Source of the DNA: JAHRAW01 sp965203265
GTDB lineage: Bacteria; Pseudomonadota; Gammaproteobacteria; Arenicellales; Poriferihabitantaceae
NCBI GenBank assembly: GCA_965203265.1
Contig: CBDBBV010000002.1
Location: 1,674,001-1,738,000 of the forward strand
Direction of reading: 5' to 3'
Length of the DNA stretch: 64,000 bases
Under the pieces are notes generated by a model that was not told the DNA's origin, made no database searches, and saw nothing but the letters and a program-made list of their open reading frames with translations. Positions 12,501 to 24,500 of the stretch are shown here, one piece after another. A program made the position numbers and the translations under genes. Position 1 is the first letter of the stretch, and every line of letters starts with the position of its first letter.

Positions 12501-15500
12501 CTTGCCCACCGTGATACTCCCGCCCGCCGACGATGTGGTCGGCGTCAGTGCGATATGGGTGGCGCCGCTCGGTGCCGTGGCCGTGTAGGTGTAGGTGTTG
12601 GCGGCGAAGGTCGGGGCGAGGGGGAGTGCGTAGGCGTTGGTAGCCACCAATGCGCCGTCGGCAACCGTGCTCACTCGCGCCGTCAGCGCGCTCAGGCCGG
12701 CATCGGCGGACAGGGTCGTGCCGGTGGAGGTGGCCGACCACGCGCTGCCGGGGTCTATGCCGTTCAACGCTCGCACCTGCACATCGTAGACGGTGCCGCT
12801 GCTCAGGCCGGTGATGGCGTGGGTGCGGCCGGCTGAATCGCTGGCGGCCACGCCGTCTTCGTTATTCCATGAACCAGATTGATCGCCCGCGGTGTTGGTA
12901 TCCGTGTCCTTCACTCGCCATCTCACCTGATAGCCGGTGATGCTCGGCGCCGTCGGGCCGATGCTGCCGCCGGTGTCGCTCGGCTCGCTCCAAGTTACAT
13001 CGAGTTCGCCCGCGCCGCTGCCGGTTGTGGTGGTTACGCCGGTGGGCGCGCCCGCCACATGCCAAGTGGTGATTTGGACTTCGGGGGTGGAAGCCTCCAC
13101 CGGCGTGAATGGATCCGTCTTGGCGTGGTAGTGGGTGCGCACATCGTAGGCCGTGTCAGGGGCCAACTTGGTAATCACCACTCGGTCATTGGGGTCAACG
13201 AACACACCGGCGCCGCTCGGCCGGTCGATGCGCCCCTGCCGAGCCGGCCAGTCGGCGGTGGTGGCCAGCTTGACCTGAACGCCCAAAGAGCGATCGGCTC
13301 CAGCCGCATCCATATCCCAAGCAATCAAGATGGCCGGTTCGCCCATGTGCGCGCCGGGGACGATGGATATGATCTGCGGCGTGGGCAGTTGCGGCGTGCC
13401 CTCGGCGCTGGCCGACCAGACGCTATCGGGATCTATGCTGTTCAAGCCGGGTTCTATGCCGTTCACGGCGCGCACCTGAACCAAGTAAGTGGTGTCATTG
13501 GTCAGGCCGCTGATGGTGTAGGTGCGGGCGGCGGAATTACCGGCATCCACGCCGCCGCCGGCGTTATTCCATGGACCCATTTGATCGCCCGGTTCGTTGC
13601 CGTCCGTGTCCTTCACCCGCCATCTCACTTTGTAGCCGGTGATGGTCGGGGGGTTGGCGCCGCTGCCGCCCGAGTCGGTGGGCGCAGTCCAACTTACGGC
13701 GAGGGCGGTGGAACTCGGTGCCACGGTTACGCCGGTGGGCGCGCCCGGCACAGTCCAGGTGGTAACTTGTATTGGCGAAGAGGACGTGCCCTCGACATTG
13801 TCGCCATGGTAGTAGTGGGCGCGCACATCGTAGGCCGTGGCGGCGCTGAGGCCGGAAACCACGGCGGTGTCGTCCACTCCGCTCCTGCCGCCGCCGCCGG
13901 TGTCGCTGTACACCACGGTAGCACTGGCAGGCAAACTGTAGGTATTCGTCGGCGTCGCCCAAGTGGGGTTGCTGGCCGCCTTGACCTGCACGGCCAAGTC
14001 GAAGTCGTCGCCTTGATCCGGGTCGAGCTCATTGGTTGTGTCATCCCAAGTGATCGTGAGCACGGGGTTGCCGCCGCTCGCCCCCGGCGTTACCGCAACC
14101 CCCTGCGGCACCGGCGGCGGGATGGGGGCGCCGTTGACGCGGATGCGTTTGGTGTAATCGTTGGGCCCCCATTGTGATGCGTCCGCTGCTTGGGCACGCC
14201 CCGGATAATCGATCGTCCAACCGGCCGCGGCGCCGGCGTCGATCATTTCTATTTCCGTTACTGAAATTCGCCCGACTGTACCTTCCGTTCTGCCGGTAAC
14301 CGAGTACAGCACCACGGCATACATGGTATTCCCAGCGAGATCAGCGTTCGTCGGTGCGGCGAAGCTGACCACGCCTACGGGGATGGAGGCCGGAACAGTC
14401 AAGTCGAATTCTTTTTTGAGCGGCTGATTGTTGGTTTTCACCGACCACAGTTCCGCCCGCACCTGATTGGGGTGCGTATCGGCGCCATTGAATTGCACAT
14501 CGATGCTGGTCAGGTTATAGCCCCATCTGTGGCTACCGGTGGTGAACTCCTGAATCTCGAGGGTGCCGGCGGTCAGCTCGTCCCCGCTTGAGGCTCTTTC
14601 CGCTTGCCCCAAATTGCTCACCAACGCACTGCTACTGGTTATCGGCGTGGCGTCGTCGTTGATGATGGTGATGGTGGCCGTGCTGCTCATGGCGTGGCGC
14701 GCATAGTGGTCGCCGAGGTCGTTCGGCGTGGGGTCGGCGGCGGCGAGGCGCAACTGCAGGGTCTCGGCGAATTCGGCGTCACTCTCGTTGACGATGGTGA
14801 TGGCCACATTGCGCGTCTTGCTGCCGGTGGGGTCGAAGGTCAGGGTCTTGGAGGCGAGGCTGTAGTCGCTGCCCTCGGTGGCCGGATTGGCACCGGCGGA
14901 GGCCACCACCTCAACAGCGAACTCGGTGGTCGCGCTCGGCAGGTGGCTGATGGTAACCGGCACATTCAACATGCCGCCGACCAAACTCTCGGACACGGCG
15001 GCGGTGTACGCACTGGTGGACGCGGCATCGCTGCCGAAGGCGATCTTGGCATCCGCCGCATCGTCGTCGGTGATGGTAACCGTGGCGGTGCGGGTCGCTC
15101 CCCAGATGTGATTGTCGGGCAGAGTCGCGGACAATGTGAAGGTTTCCGTATTCTCCACCAGATCGTCGTTTACGATGGGGAGTAGTCGCTCATTGTACAG
15201 TTCGCGAAGTGTCTCGGCGCCGAAATCGCCATAGTCGTAGGTCGCGGTCGCAGTGCCCGGCGTAGCAATGAGTTTCACACCAGCACCGAAGGGCCCGCTC
15301 CCCTTGTCGCGATTCAATCTGACCGGCAAGGCGGCGGATCGGTTTTCGGTAAAGGTGTAGGTGGCCTGCGAGAAATTCACCGTGGCCGTGGTGTCGGTAA
15401 TATCCACCGTTATCCGAGTCGGATCGCCCGCCGCATAGCCGGAGGGTAGTTGATCCAAGCGCAGGGCAACCGTTTGCTTTTGGTCGTCGGTGTCGGTATC

Positions 15501-18500
15501 TGCGGACACGGCAATGGCTTGCACCGCCGAGGTGGCACCGGAGTTGATGGCGACTGCAACATTAGCCAGCGGGCTGTGGCCGCTACCATCGGCTTTGCTG
15601 GTGAATTGCGCCAACGTGATGTTCCGCGCTCCCGCCACCGAGAGGGTCGTAGTGAGATTGAACTGCCCACCCTCGTTGATCGTGGTCGGATCGGCCGACA
15701 GACTCACCGTGGGAAGAGCGGGGGCGGCGGTCGGGCAAGTGCTGCTGGCTCCGATGCTGACCGCTACCGGCGCATTGGCCGGCATGGAGACCGAATCTAC
15801 CTCCCACTCCACATAAACATCTCCGTATTGCGCATCCCTTTCCGCACCCGCAAACGACAGCGCCGTCTGGCCGATGCACAAGTACAGGCCGTTCAGTGCG
15901 GTAGCCACGCTCCTGTCAAACGTGGCGAAGACGTCTTCACCACTAATCCCGCCGAGTTGCTCAATGGTATAGGTTGATCCATTGAAATCGAAGTCGTCAT
16001 CCGACAAAACGGTGGTGTCGCTACACCACAAATACTCCGGCATATCCGGTTCATCAGGTATAGCATTACTGCACCCGACCCCATCATCTTCTTGGAAAGA
16101 CCACGGGCTGAATGTAGCGCTCCAAATGGGCGTCGTGGCAGCCGATACCGTTACATCTACAGAATCGACGCTCAGGCTGGTGGGATAACCGGTGGTGTCG
16201 GCGCTGGCGCTGACCGCGTGTTCGATATCCGGCGTGCCGACTGCTTTGCCGGTAACGGTGAAGATCTTCGGCGCGTTCCAGTTGCTCGGCGTGAACTGCC
16301 ACGAGGCCGGTGCCACCGTGGCCTTGTCGGTGCCATTGCTGGTGGCGGTAACGGTTACATTGCCGGTGGGCTGACTGTCCAGCACTAGGGTATAGGTGGC
16401 GGTGGCGCCCACATTGACGGCAAGGGTGGTCGGCGCAACCGTTATGCCGGCGGTGTCGTCGTCGGTGATGGTAACGGTGGCGGTGTTGCTCGGATGCACC
16501 CGGTAGCCAGTGGCACCGACCACCGACAGGGTGGCGGTGAAGGTCTCATCGTCCTCGTCCAAGTCATCGGACACAGTCGGCAACTCAACCGTGGCCGAGA
16601 GATCGCCCACGGCAAACCGCCCGCTCACTGCGGCAGTGGGGAAATCGGTGGTCGCCGTGGCCGTATTCCCGCTGGCCGCGGACGGGGTTACCGTGAAATC
16701 TATCGCGCGGCTGGTGGAGCCGGTGCGCCGTATCGTCAAGGTAACCGGACTGCCCTCGGCCGCGCTCGCCGTGGCGGCGGAGAAACGCATCGCCTCGGTG
16801 GAATCGGTGATGGTTACCGTCGCTTCGGCTTGGCTGGTGCCGGTATTCTTCCCGCTCCAACCTGCGGCATTGGCGCCGGTGGACACGATGCGCACCAGAA
16901 ACATCTCGTCGTTCTCCTCGCCCGCGTCCCGCGCAAGGGGGATCGACACTGTGCCACTGGTCTCGCCCGAGGCGATGGTGAGCGGCGTGGTCGGCGCGCT
17001 CCAATCGCCCGAGCCCGCCCGATTCCCCGAGCCGCCCGCAAGGGCCGACACCGTAAACGAAAGCCCGCCGGTGGGCGCGCCCTCTCCTAGAGTAACGGTC
17101 AGCACGGCATTCTCCCCCTCGGCGGCGGTGACGTCGGCTAGGTCGAAAGTCTTGGTCGAGGCCGTCGGCGTGCCCTCGGCGATGGCACTCCACGGTGTAG
17201 CCGGGCCGAAGCCGGGGCCACGCCGAGCCTGCACCTGAATCTCGTAGGTCTTGCCGTTCTCCACGTCCCCTCCCTCTCGATTCAGAGTCCCACTGGTCGC
17301 ATCAATAGCGTACTCCCGTTCATCCCAATCGCCGGGCTGGTTGCCCGAGGCGTTGGGGTCATTGTCCTTCTCCCGCCAGCGCATGCTCGGGTAGACCAAG
17401 CCGTCTTTCATCTTCCAATTTACCGTCAGCGAATGATGGCCCGGCACCACCGAGGTGATCACCACATCCGGCTCCGTTACCGTTAGCTCGATGTCGGCGC
17501 TGCTCAGGCCGCCGATGGGGTAGTTGGTGGTGTCGGCGCTGGCGCTCACCGCGTGTTCGATGGTCGGCGTGCCTGCGGCTACAGCGGTTATCGTGACGGG
17601 TTGCCCGATATTCCAGTTGCTCGTGGTGAATGTGCGGCTGGCGGGCGATACCGTGGCCTTGTCGGTGTCGTCGCTGGTGACGGAAATCGTAACATCGCCG
17701 GTGGGTCGGCTATCCAGCGCCAGTTCGTAGATGGTGTTGTCGCCCACGACCAAGTTGGTGCTGGCGATACGCACTGTTACCCCCGCCGCTGGGCGGGTTA
17801 CATTAAGCGTGTAGGTGTTGGTGCTGCCGTCCGCCGCGGTAACCTCGACCAAAATGGCGGTGGTGCCCACCAAGATGGGAATGGCGCTGCTCTCCGTGCC
17901 GCTGGCCAGCGGGCTCAGAGTCTCCCCTGGCCCTGCCTTGCCGACCCGAATGGTGGCGCCGTCGGTGGCGGCGGTTGCGGTCGGCGTTACCTTCACATTG
18001 CCGGAGGCGTGCGGTACCGTGGCCGTGTAGGCGGTGGCGGTGGCGTCGAAGGCCGGTGTGTAGGTGAAGGTGCTGTAGGCGCTGTCGCCCTGAGCGGTGG
18101 CGCTGCGGGTGATCGTGAGGGCGCTCAGCGTGTTGTCAGTGGACAAGGGGGTGGCCGATTGCGCCAATCTCACCGTAACGTTTTCGCCCGCCGCCCAGGG
18201 TGCCGTGTTGATGTTAAGCAGTCTGATGCGCTTGGTCTGGTCGTCCAAATCATAAACCGCTTTCGTACCGGCGCCGCCCAACGGATACATGTTGCTACCG
18301 AGGTGCAGTACGAGCGGCCTGAATCGGTTGCCCACATCTTTGTCGAACTCGAGTTGTATCCAGTTGTTTGTGGCGTCGTGGTAGAGCACCGTAACCGCGT
18401 AGTCGGTACCGGACAGTTGGAAATCGTCGTCCGCAAGGATGGCCGAGTCGTCGCAACTGGCGGCGGAAATCAAGTTGGTGCAACCCACGGCATTCCCGCC

Positions 18501-21500
18501 GAGGTCCTTCACATTCATCGAGGACGACCAGACGAGGTCGTCGTCTTCGATGGTTACCGTTACCGAGTTGGGGGCACCGGCCGTCACCGCATCCGGTAGC
18601 GAGCCCAGAGCCACTGTGAAGGTCTCATCGTCGGGGTCGGCGTCCTGTGCGGCGCTGATGGTGCCGCTGCCGGTGGTTTGGCCTCGCGTGATGGTGATGT
18701 TGGCCAGAGTGCCGTAGTCGCCATCCTCGGCGCTGCCGTTGGTCAGTGTCAGCGGAATGGTTACATCGCCGCTGAAGCTGCTCGTGAACGCCTCCGACAA
18801 GGTCGCGGTGATGGTAGTCGAGGAACCCTCGGTTACCGGATTGGGCGCGGCGCCCAGCGACACCGTGGGGGTGAGGGAGGTGTCCGCGATGGTTACTCTG
18901 GTTTTGTGGGCGTCGCCGTCCGTTACCAAGTCGTAGGGCGGGTTGGTGTCGGATTGCAGTTGGATGAGCGCGGTTTCGCCGCCCTCCGTTTTCTGGTCGG
19001 CTGCTGCGCTGAAGGAGAAGGTTACGCTCGAGGTGTTCGCCGGCAGAGTCAGTAACCCGCTAGTGGTACCACCCACAGTGAAGTCCGTGGAGTGTAAAGC
19101 GACTCCGGGTGTGAGTGCAGGTAGTCTCTGGATTGCGGTTACGCTTTCCGGAAAACCGACCCCGACTCGACTTGCCGAGGCCAACACCGGCGCGATGCTC
19201 ACCGTGATGGTAACGCTGGCGCCCTCGTTGACGCTGTAGGTGTTCGTGGCGAAGGATATCTTCGACCTCGCCGCGGCGGCGCGGTTTACCGTAACCGTGT
19301 AGGTCTCGGTCGTGCTGCCGTCCTCGGCGGTTACCTCGACCTCGATGACGGTGTTGCCCACGCCGAGTTGGATGGCGGCGCTCGCCTCGCCGTCATTCAC
19401 CGCCGATAGGGTGGTGCCGCGCTTGCCCACTTTCACCATCGCCCGATCGGTGTCTTCCACGGTGGGCGTCAGCTTGATATAGTCGGTGGCATTGGGCACC
19501 GAGACTGTGTAGGCGAGTTTGTTCTTGTCGAAGGTCGCCGGATTGAGCGCCAACGCCGAGTAGGTGCCACTCGCGCCCGAGGCGCTCTCGGCCGTGAGCG
19601 CGCGCAGGAAGGCGTTGACGGATTGGGTGGTGCCGGTGGGGGTGAATTCCCCGAGCAATCGATAGCCGGTTTGTCCGCCGCCGCTCTCGCTACTGAGGCG
19701 GACGAAGTTGATCTCGACCTGATAGGTCTTGCCGTTGGTAGGCGGGATGCAAGCTGTGCAGCCCTGAGGCGGAATCGTCACTCTTCGGGCGGTTACCTGT
19801 GCCGGCACGACACCAAAACCACCCTCGACGGGCAACCACTCACCGGCTTGATCGCCCTGCTCGTCGGCGTCCGCGTCCTTCAACCGCCAGCGAACGGCAA
19901 CGGCTTCTATCGTGTAATCCGGCGCGTCCCAGGTTAGCGTAAGACGCGCGTCTCCGGCGGTAACCTGCAGATTGGTCGGACTCTCCGGCCACATCGCCTG
20001 CGCCCGCGTTACGGTAACCGTGTAGGTCTCCGTGCTTCCGTCCTGCGCGGTAACCACGACCTCAATGGGGTTGGAACCCACGATCAGGGGGATGGCGGCG
20101 CTGGCCGAGCCGCTGTTCACCGGATTCCCGCCGACCCGCACACTCGCATTCGGCTCGTTCACAGTCGGCGTCAGTTGTACGGATGTAACGCCGCTGGCCA
20201 CCGAGGCCGTGTAGGCGAGGGTGTCGGAGGCGAAGGTCGCAGGCATCAGATCGAGGGCGCTGAAGGTGGTGCCGTCCGTGCTGCTCTTGGCCGTTAGCCC
20301 GCTCAGCGTAGCGTCGGTGGCCGCTGGTGCCGCTCGGTTTACGGTTACCGTGTAGCTCACCTGAGTGGTTCCGTCTTCGGCGGTTACCTTGACCACAATG
20401 GCGTTGGAACCCACATTCAGCGCGATGGCATCGCTGGCGGTGCCGCTGTCCACATTGGGCAAACTAGCGCCTTTGCCTACCCGAATCGAGGCGAATTGAT
20501 TCGATCGAGTCGGCGTCAGTTTCACATGCGTGGTGGTGTTCGCCACCGAGGCCGTGTAGGACAGGGTGTCCGCGGCGAAAGTGCCGATGCTCAGAGTCGA
20601 ATAGGTGCCGCCCGCGCTTTCCGCGCTCTGTGCCGTGAGGCCGCTCAGAGTGGCGTCGGTGGCGGGTTCTTCGTCGTCGTCGATGGTAATCTTTACCGAG
20701 GAGGGACTACCGGCGCGCAAGCCGTTGGGCAGAGGCGGGTCGCTAGGCAGGGAGATCGTGAACATTTCGTCCAAGCCGTCATCGTCCTGATTTGTGCCGA
20801 TTGTTGCCGAAGCGGAGATGGATCCTGCCACGATATCCGAATTGCTAAACGAGCCGATGTCGCCACTTTCGGTATCTATGCCCGTTATCGTCAGCGGGAT
20901 GAGAACATCTTGCTCCAGCGGCCACGACAAGGTAAAAGTTATCTGCACAGATTCGCCCTCGCTCACCGTAGTCGGAGTAGCCGACAACGACACCGAGGGC
21001 GGCCCGCGATATACCGAAACCGTATAGGTATTCTTGGTTTGATCCTCGGCGGTAACCTCAAGAAAAATGACATTCACGCCCTCGTTGAGGATGATGGCGA
21101 CGCTCTCAGTGCCGCTGTCCAGCAAAGTAGTCGGCGGATCGGTCTTGCCCACCCTGATTTTGGATTTGAAATGATTGGCGGTGGGCGTCAGTTTGATGTG
21201 GGTGGTGGCGGTCGGCACCAAGGCTGTGTAGGCGGTGGTAGCGGCGGCGAAATCGGGGCTGAGCGACAGAGACGAGAAATTCCCCCCGACATTTTGCGCG
21301 CTGGTCGCCGTGAGTGCGTTCAGGGTGTTGTCCGAGGATTGCTCTGGATCGGTGATGGTTACCAATGCGGAGGTGGTAGCGTCCGCCTTCAAGCCCACGC
21401 CGGGGGGCAGTTTGCCCAGTTTGACTGTGAAGGTTTCGTCGTCTGGGTCGGCGTCACTTGCCGTGGTGATTCGGAAAGCGCCGCTTTGGCTCTGCTCGGG

Positions 21501-24500
21501 TATAACGACGTTCGTTGTGCCTGCCGCCGGAGCATAGTCGCCGTCCTCGGCTGTGCCATTCTCCAACACCACCGGAATTTCCAATCCACCGCTGGGCGCT
21601 GGCGCCGTAAGCGTTACGGTTACCGTCACGGGGTTACCCTGCTCTACCGAAGTAGGAGCAACCTTAATCTCTGCCCTAGTGGCCGGTGGTCCCCGCGTTA
21701 TCGTAAGCGTGTAGGTTTTCACACTACCATTCGCGGCGGTAACCTCGAGCAGAATGACATTCGCGCCCTCGTCGAGGCCGATGGCAGCGCTGGTCGTGCC
21801 GCTGGCCAACACAGCGAGAGACGAACCGGACTTGCCGAATCGGATGGTGGCGCCGTCGTCCTCTGCGGTCGGCGTCAGCTTCAGGTAGGCGGCGGCAGTA
21901 TGTGCCACAGTAGCCGTGTGGCCGGTTGTGGGGAGGGACGCGACGAAGACCGGGTCGAGTCTGAGCGTATTTGTGAAGTCGCCATCTACGACGAGGTCGG
22001 TGGTAACCACGAGATCGCTCAGGTTGGCGATGTTGGAGGCAGGCGGCTCGCGCGTTATCGATAACGTGTAGGTATTGGTGGTACTGCCGTCTTCGGCGGT
22101 AACCTCAATGAAAAAATTGCTCGTCTGCCTCGGTCCGATGGTTTGCGCTTGGCTCGCGCGGCCGCTGTTCAATATGCTCGCTATGTTCGCAATGTTTCGG
22201 CCGAACTTGATGGCGGAGGCGGCGGGGTCCGCTGCGGTCGCCGTCAGTTTGATGCGCGAGATGGCGTCCGGCACCGAGGCCGTGTAGGAGGTCGTGGCAG
22301 GGTCGAAGGTCGGTGTGAAGGTGCGGGTGGTGAAGGAGGTACCAGTGGATGGATCGTTGCCGCTGAACGTGAGGGCGCTCAGATCGGCGTTGGCGGAGGC
22401 TTCCGTCGCCCGCGTTACCGCAACCGTATAGGTACGCTGGGTGGAGCCGTCCTCCGCGGTAACCTCGACCAGAATGGTATTGGCACCAGTGGTGAGGTCA
22501 ATGGCGTTGCTGGCCGTGCCGCTGGGCACTGTCGCCAGACTGTCGCCGCTCTTGCCGACCTTGATGGTGCCGATACGGTTCTCTTTGGTCGGCGTCAGTT
22601 TGATATGCGAGATGGCGCGCGACACCGAGGCGGTGTAGGTGGTGTTACCGGCGGCGAATGCCGGAGTGAGGGTGAGAGCGCTGAAGGAGCCGGTGGCGGC
22701 GGTGTTGATGCCGGCTGTGAGGCCGCTCAGATTGGCGTTGTCGGAGGCGGTCGCCGCCCGCGTTACCGTAACCGTATAGGTACGCTTGCTGCCGCTCTCC
22801 GCGGTAACTTCGACCAGAATGGCATTGGCATCCGTGTCGAGGGCAATGGCACTGCTGGCCGAGCCGCTGTTGACCTCTTCCAGACTGCCGCTCTTGCCGA
22901 CCTTGATGGTGGCGGCATTGTCATCTCTGGTCGGCGTCAGCTTCAGTTGAGTGATGGAGTTCAGCACCTCGGCGGTGTAGGCGGTGGTACCGGCGACGAA
23001 TGCCGGAGTGAGGTCGATGGCGTTGAAGCTGCCATCGGCGGTGGCGACGCTGGCTGTGAGGCCGCTCAGATTGGCGTTGGTGGAGGCGGTCGACGCCCGC
23101 AACACCGTGATTCGGGTAGTCGTAAAAGCGCCGTTCTCGGCTACAACCTCGACCTCGATCTCGGTAGTGCCCGAGGCGGCGAGCGCGATGGCGTTGCTGG
23201 CCATGGTGCTGGTTACCGCCGTCAGGGCTTCGCCGCGCTTGCCCACCCGCACAGTGGCCGAGCCGGCGGCCACAGTCGGCGTTACCTTGATGTGGGTAAC
23301 CTCGTCAGCCACGAGCACCCGATAGGCTCTAGTGCCCACCGCAAAGGTCGGAATGAGCGTTTCCGTAGCCGAAAAGTTCGAGTTGTCCGTGCTGCCGTTC
23401 ACACTCAGTACGCTCAGGCTACTGTCGGCGGACGCCGGTGTGCTCGGCACGGCAATCTCTTTTTTCCAGTAATGGCCGCCTCTATTGAACTTCTTGTCAT
23501 AGATTCGCGAGGTGTTGTCCAGTTGCGGGGTACAGTTATCTACACCGCCGCCTGTCGCGACTTGAACGTTGTACTTCCCTCCGGGCTTCAGTGCCACGCC
23601 ATTGTTTACTTCGATGGTGTACCGCGTGTCCCCGGGTTCCGTCTTGTAGCCATTGTCTCGAACGCAACCGATAGGAAGGTTCGTAGGGTTCTGCCAGCCC
23701 GTTGAAGGACTGGGTTCGAGCTCATGCCACCGAATCAGCACGACATGCTGGGGATTGCGAACCTTCCAATAGAGGGTGATCGAAGTGGCGCCGGTGCTGT
23801 AGCGGATATCGTCCGGCGGCCCGGTGTCCGGCATCCGCCGCATTATCGTAAGCGTGTAGGTATTCACGCTGCCGTCCTCGGCGGTAACCTCGATCAAAAT
23901 AACATTGTCGCCCACGGTGAGGGGGATGGCGTCGCTCGGCGAACCGCTATCCACCGAAGTGAGCGAATCGGGCTTGCCCACCTCGATGCCTCTGGTGGTG
24001 GGGTGCGCGGTCGGCATCAGTTTGATATGCGAGATGGTGTTCGGCACCGAGGCTGTGTAGGCTTTCGCGGTGGCGGTGAAGGCCGGTGTGAGGGTGAGGG
24101 TGAGGGGGGTGAGGGGGGTGAAGGCGCCGCTGGAGGAGGTGCCGCCGCTGAATGTGAGGGCGCTCAGATCGGCGTCGTCGGACGCTGGCCTCGCCCGATT
24201 TACCGTAACCGTATAGGTTTTTTTGCTGTTGTTTTCCGCAGTAACTTCGACCAGAACGGCATTGTCGCCGGAGTCGAGGGCAATGGCGCCGCTGGCCGTG
24301 CCACTATCGACCGGATTCAGACTGCCGCTCTTGCCGACCTGTATGCTGGCAACACTGTCCGCTTTGGTCGGCGTCAGCTTCAGGTGAGTGGTGGTGGCCG
24401 GCACCGAGGCTGTGTAGTTGATGGCACTGGCTTCGAAGAGCGGCTCGATATCGAGGGTGTCGAAGGTGCCGTCCTCGGCGGTGCTGCTACTGGCTGTGAG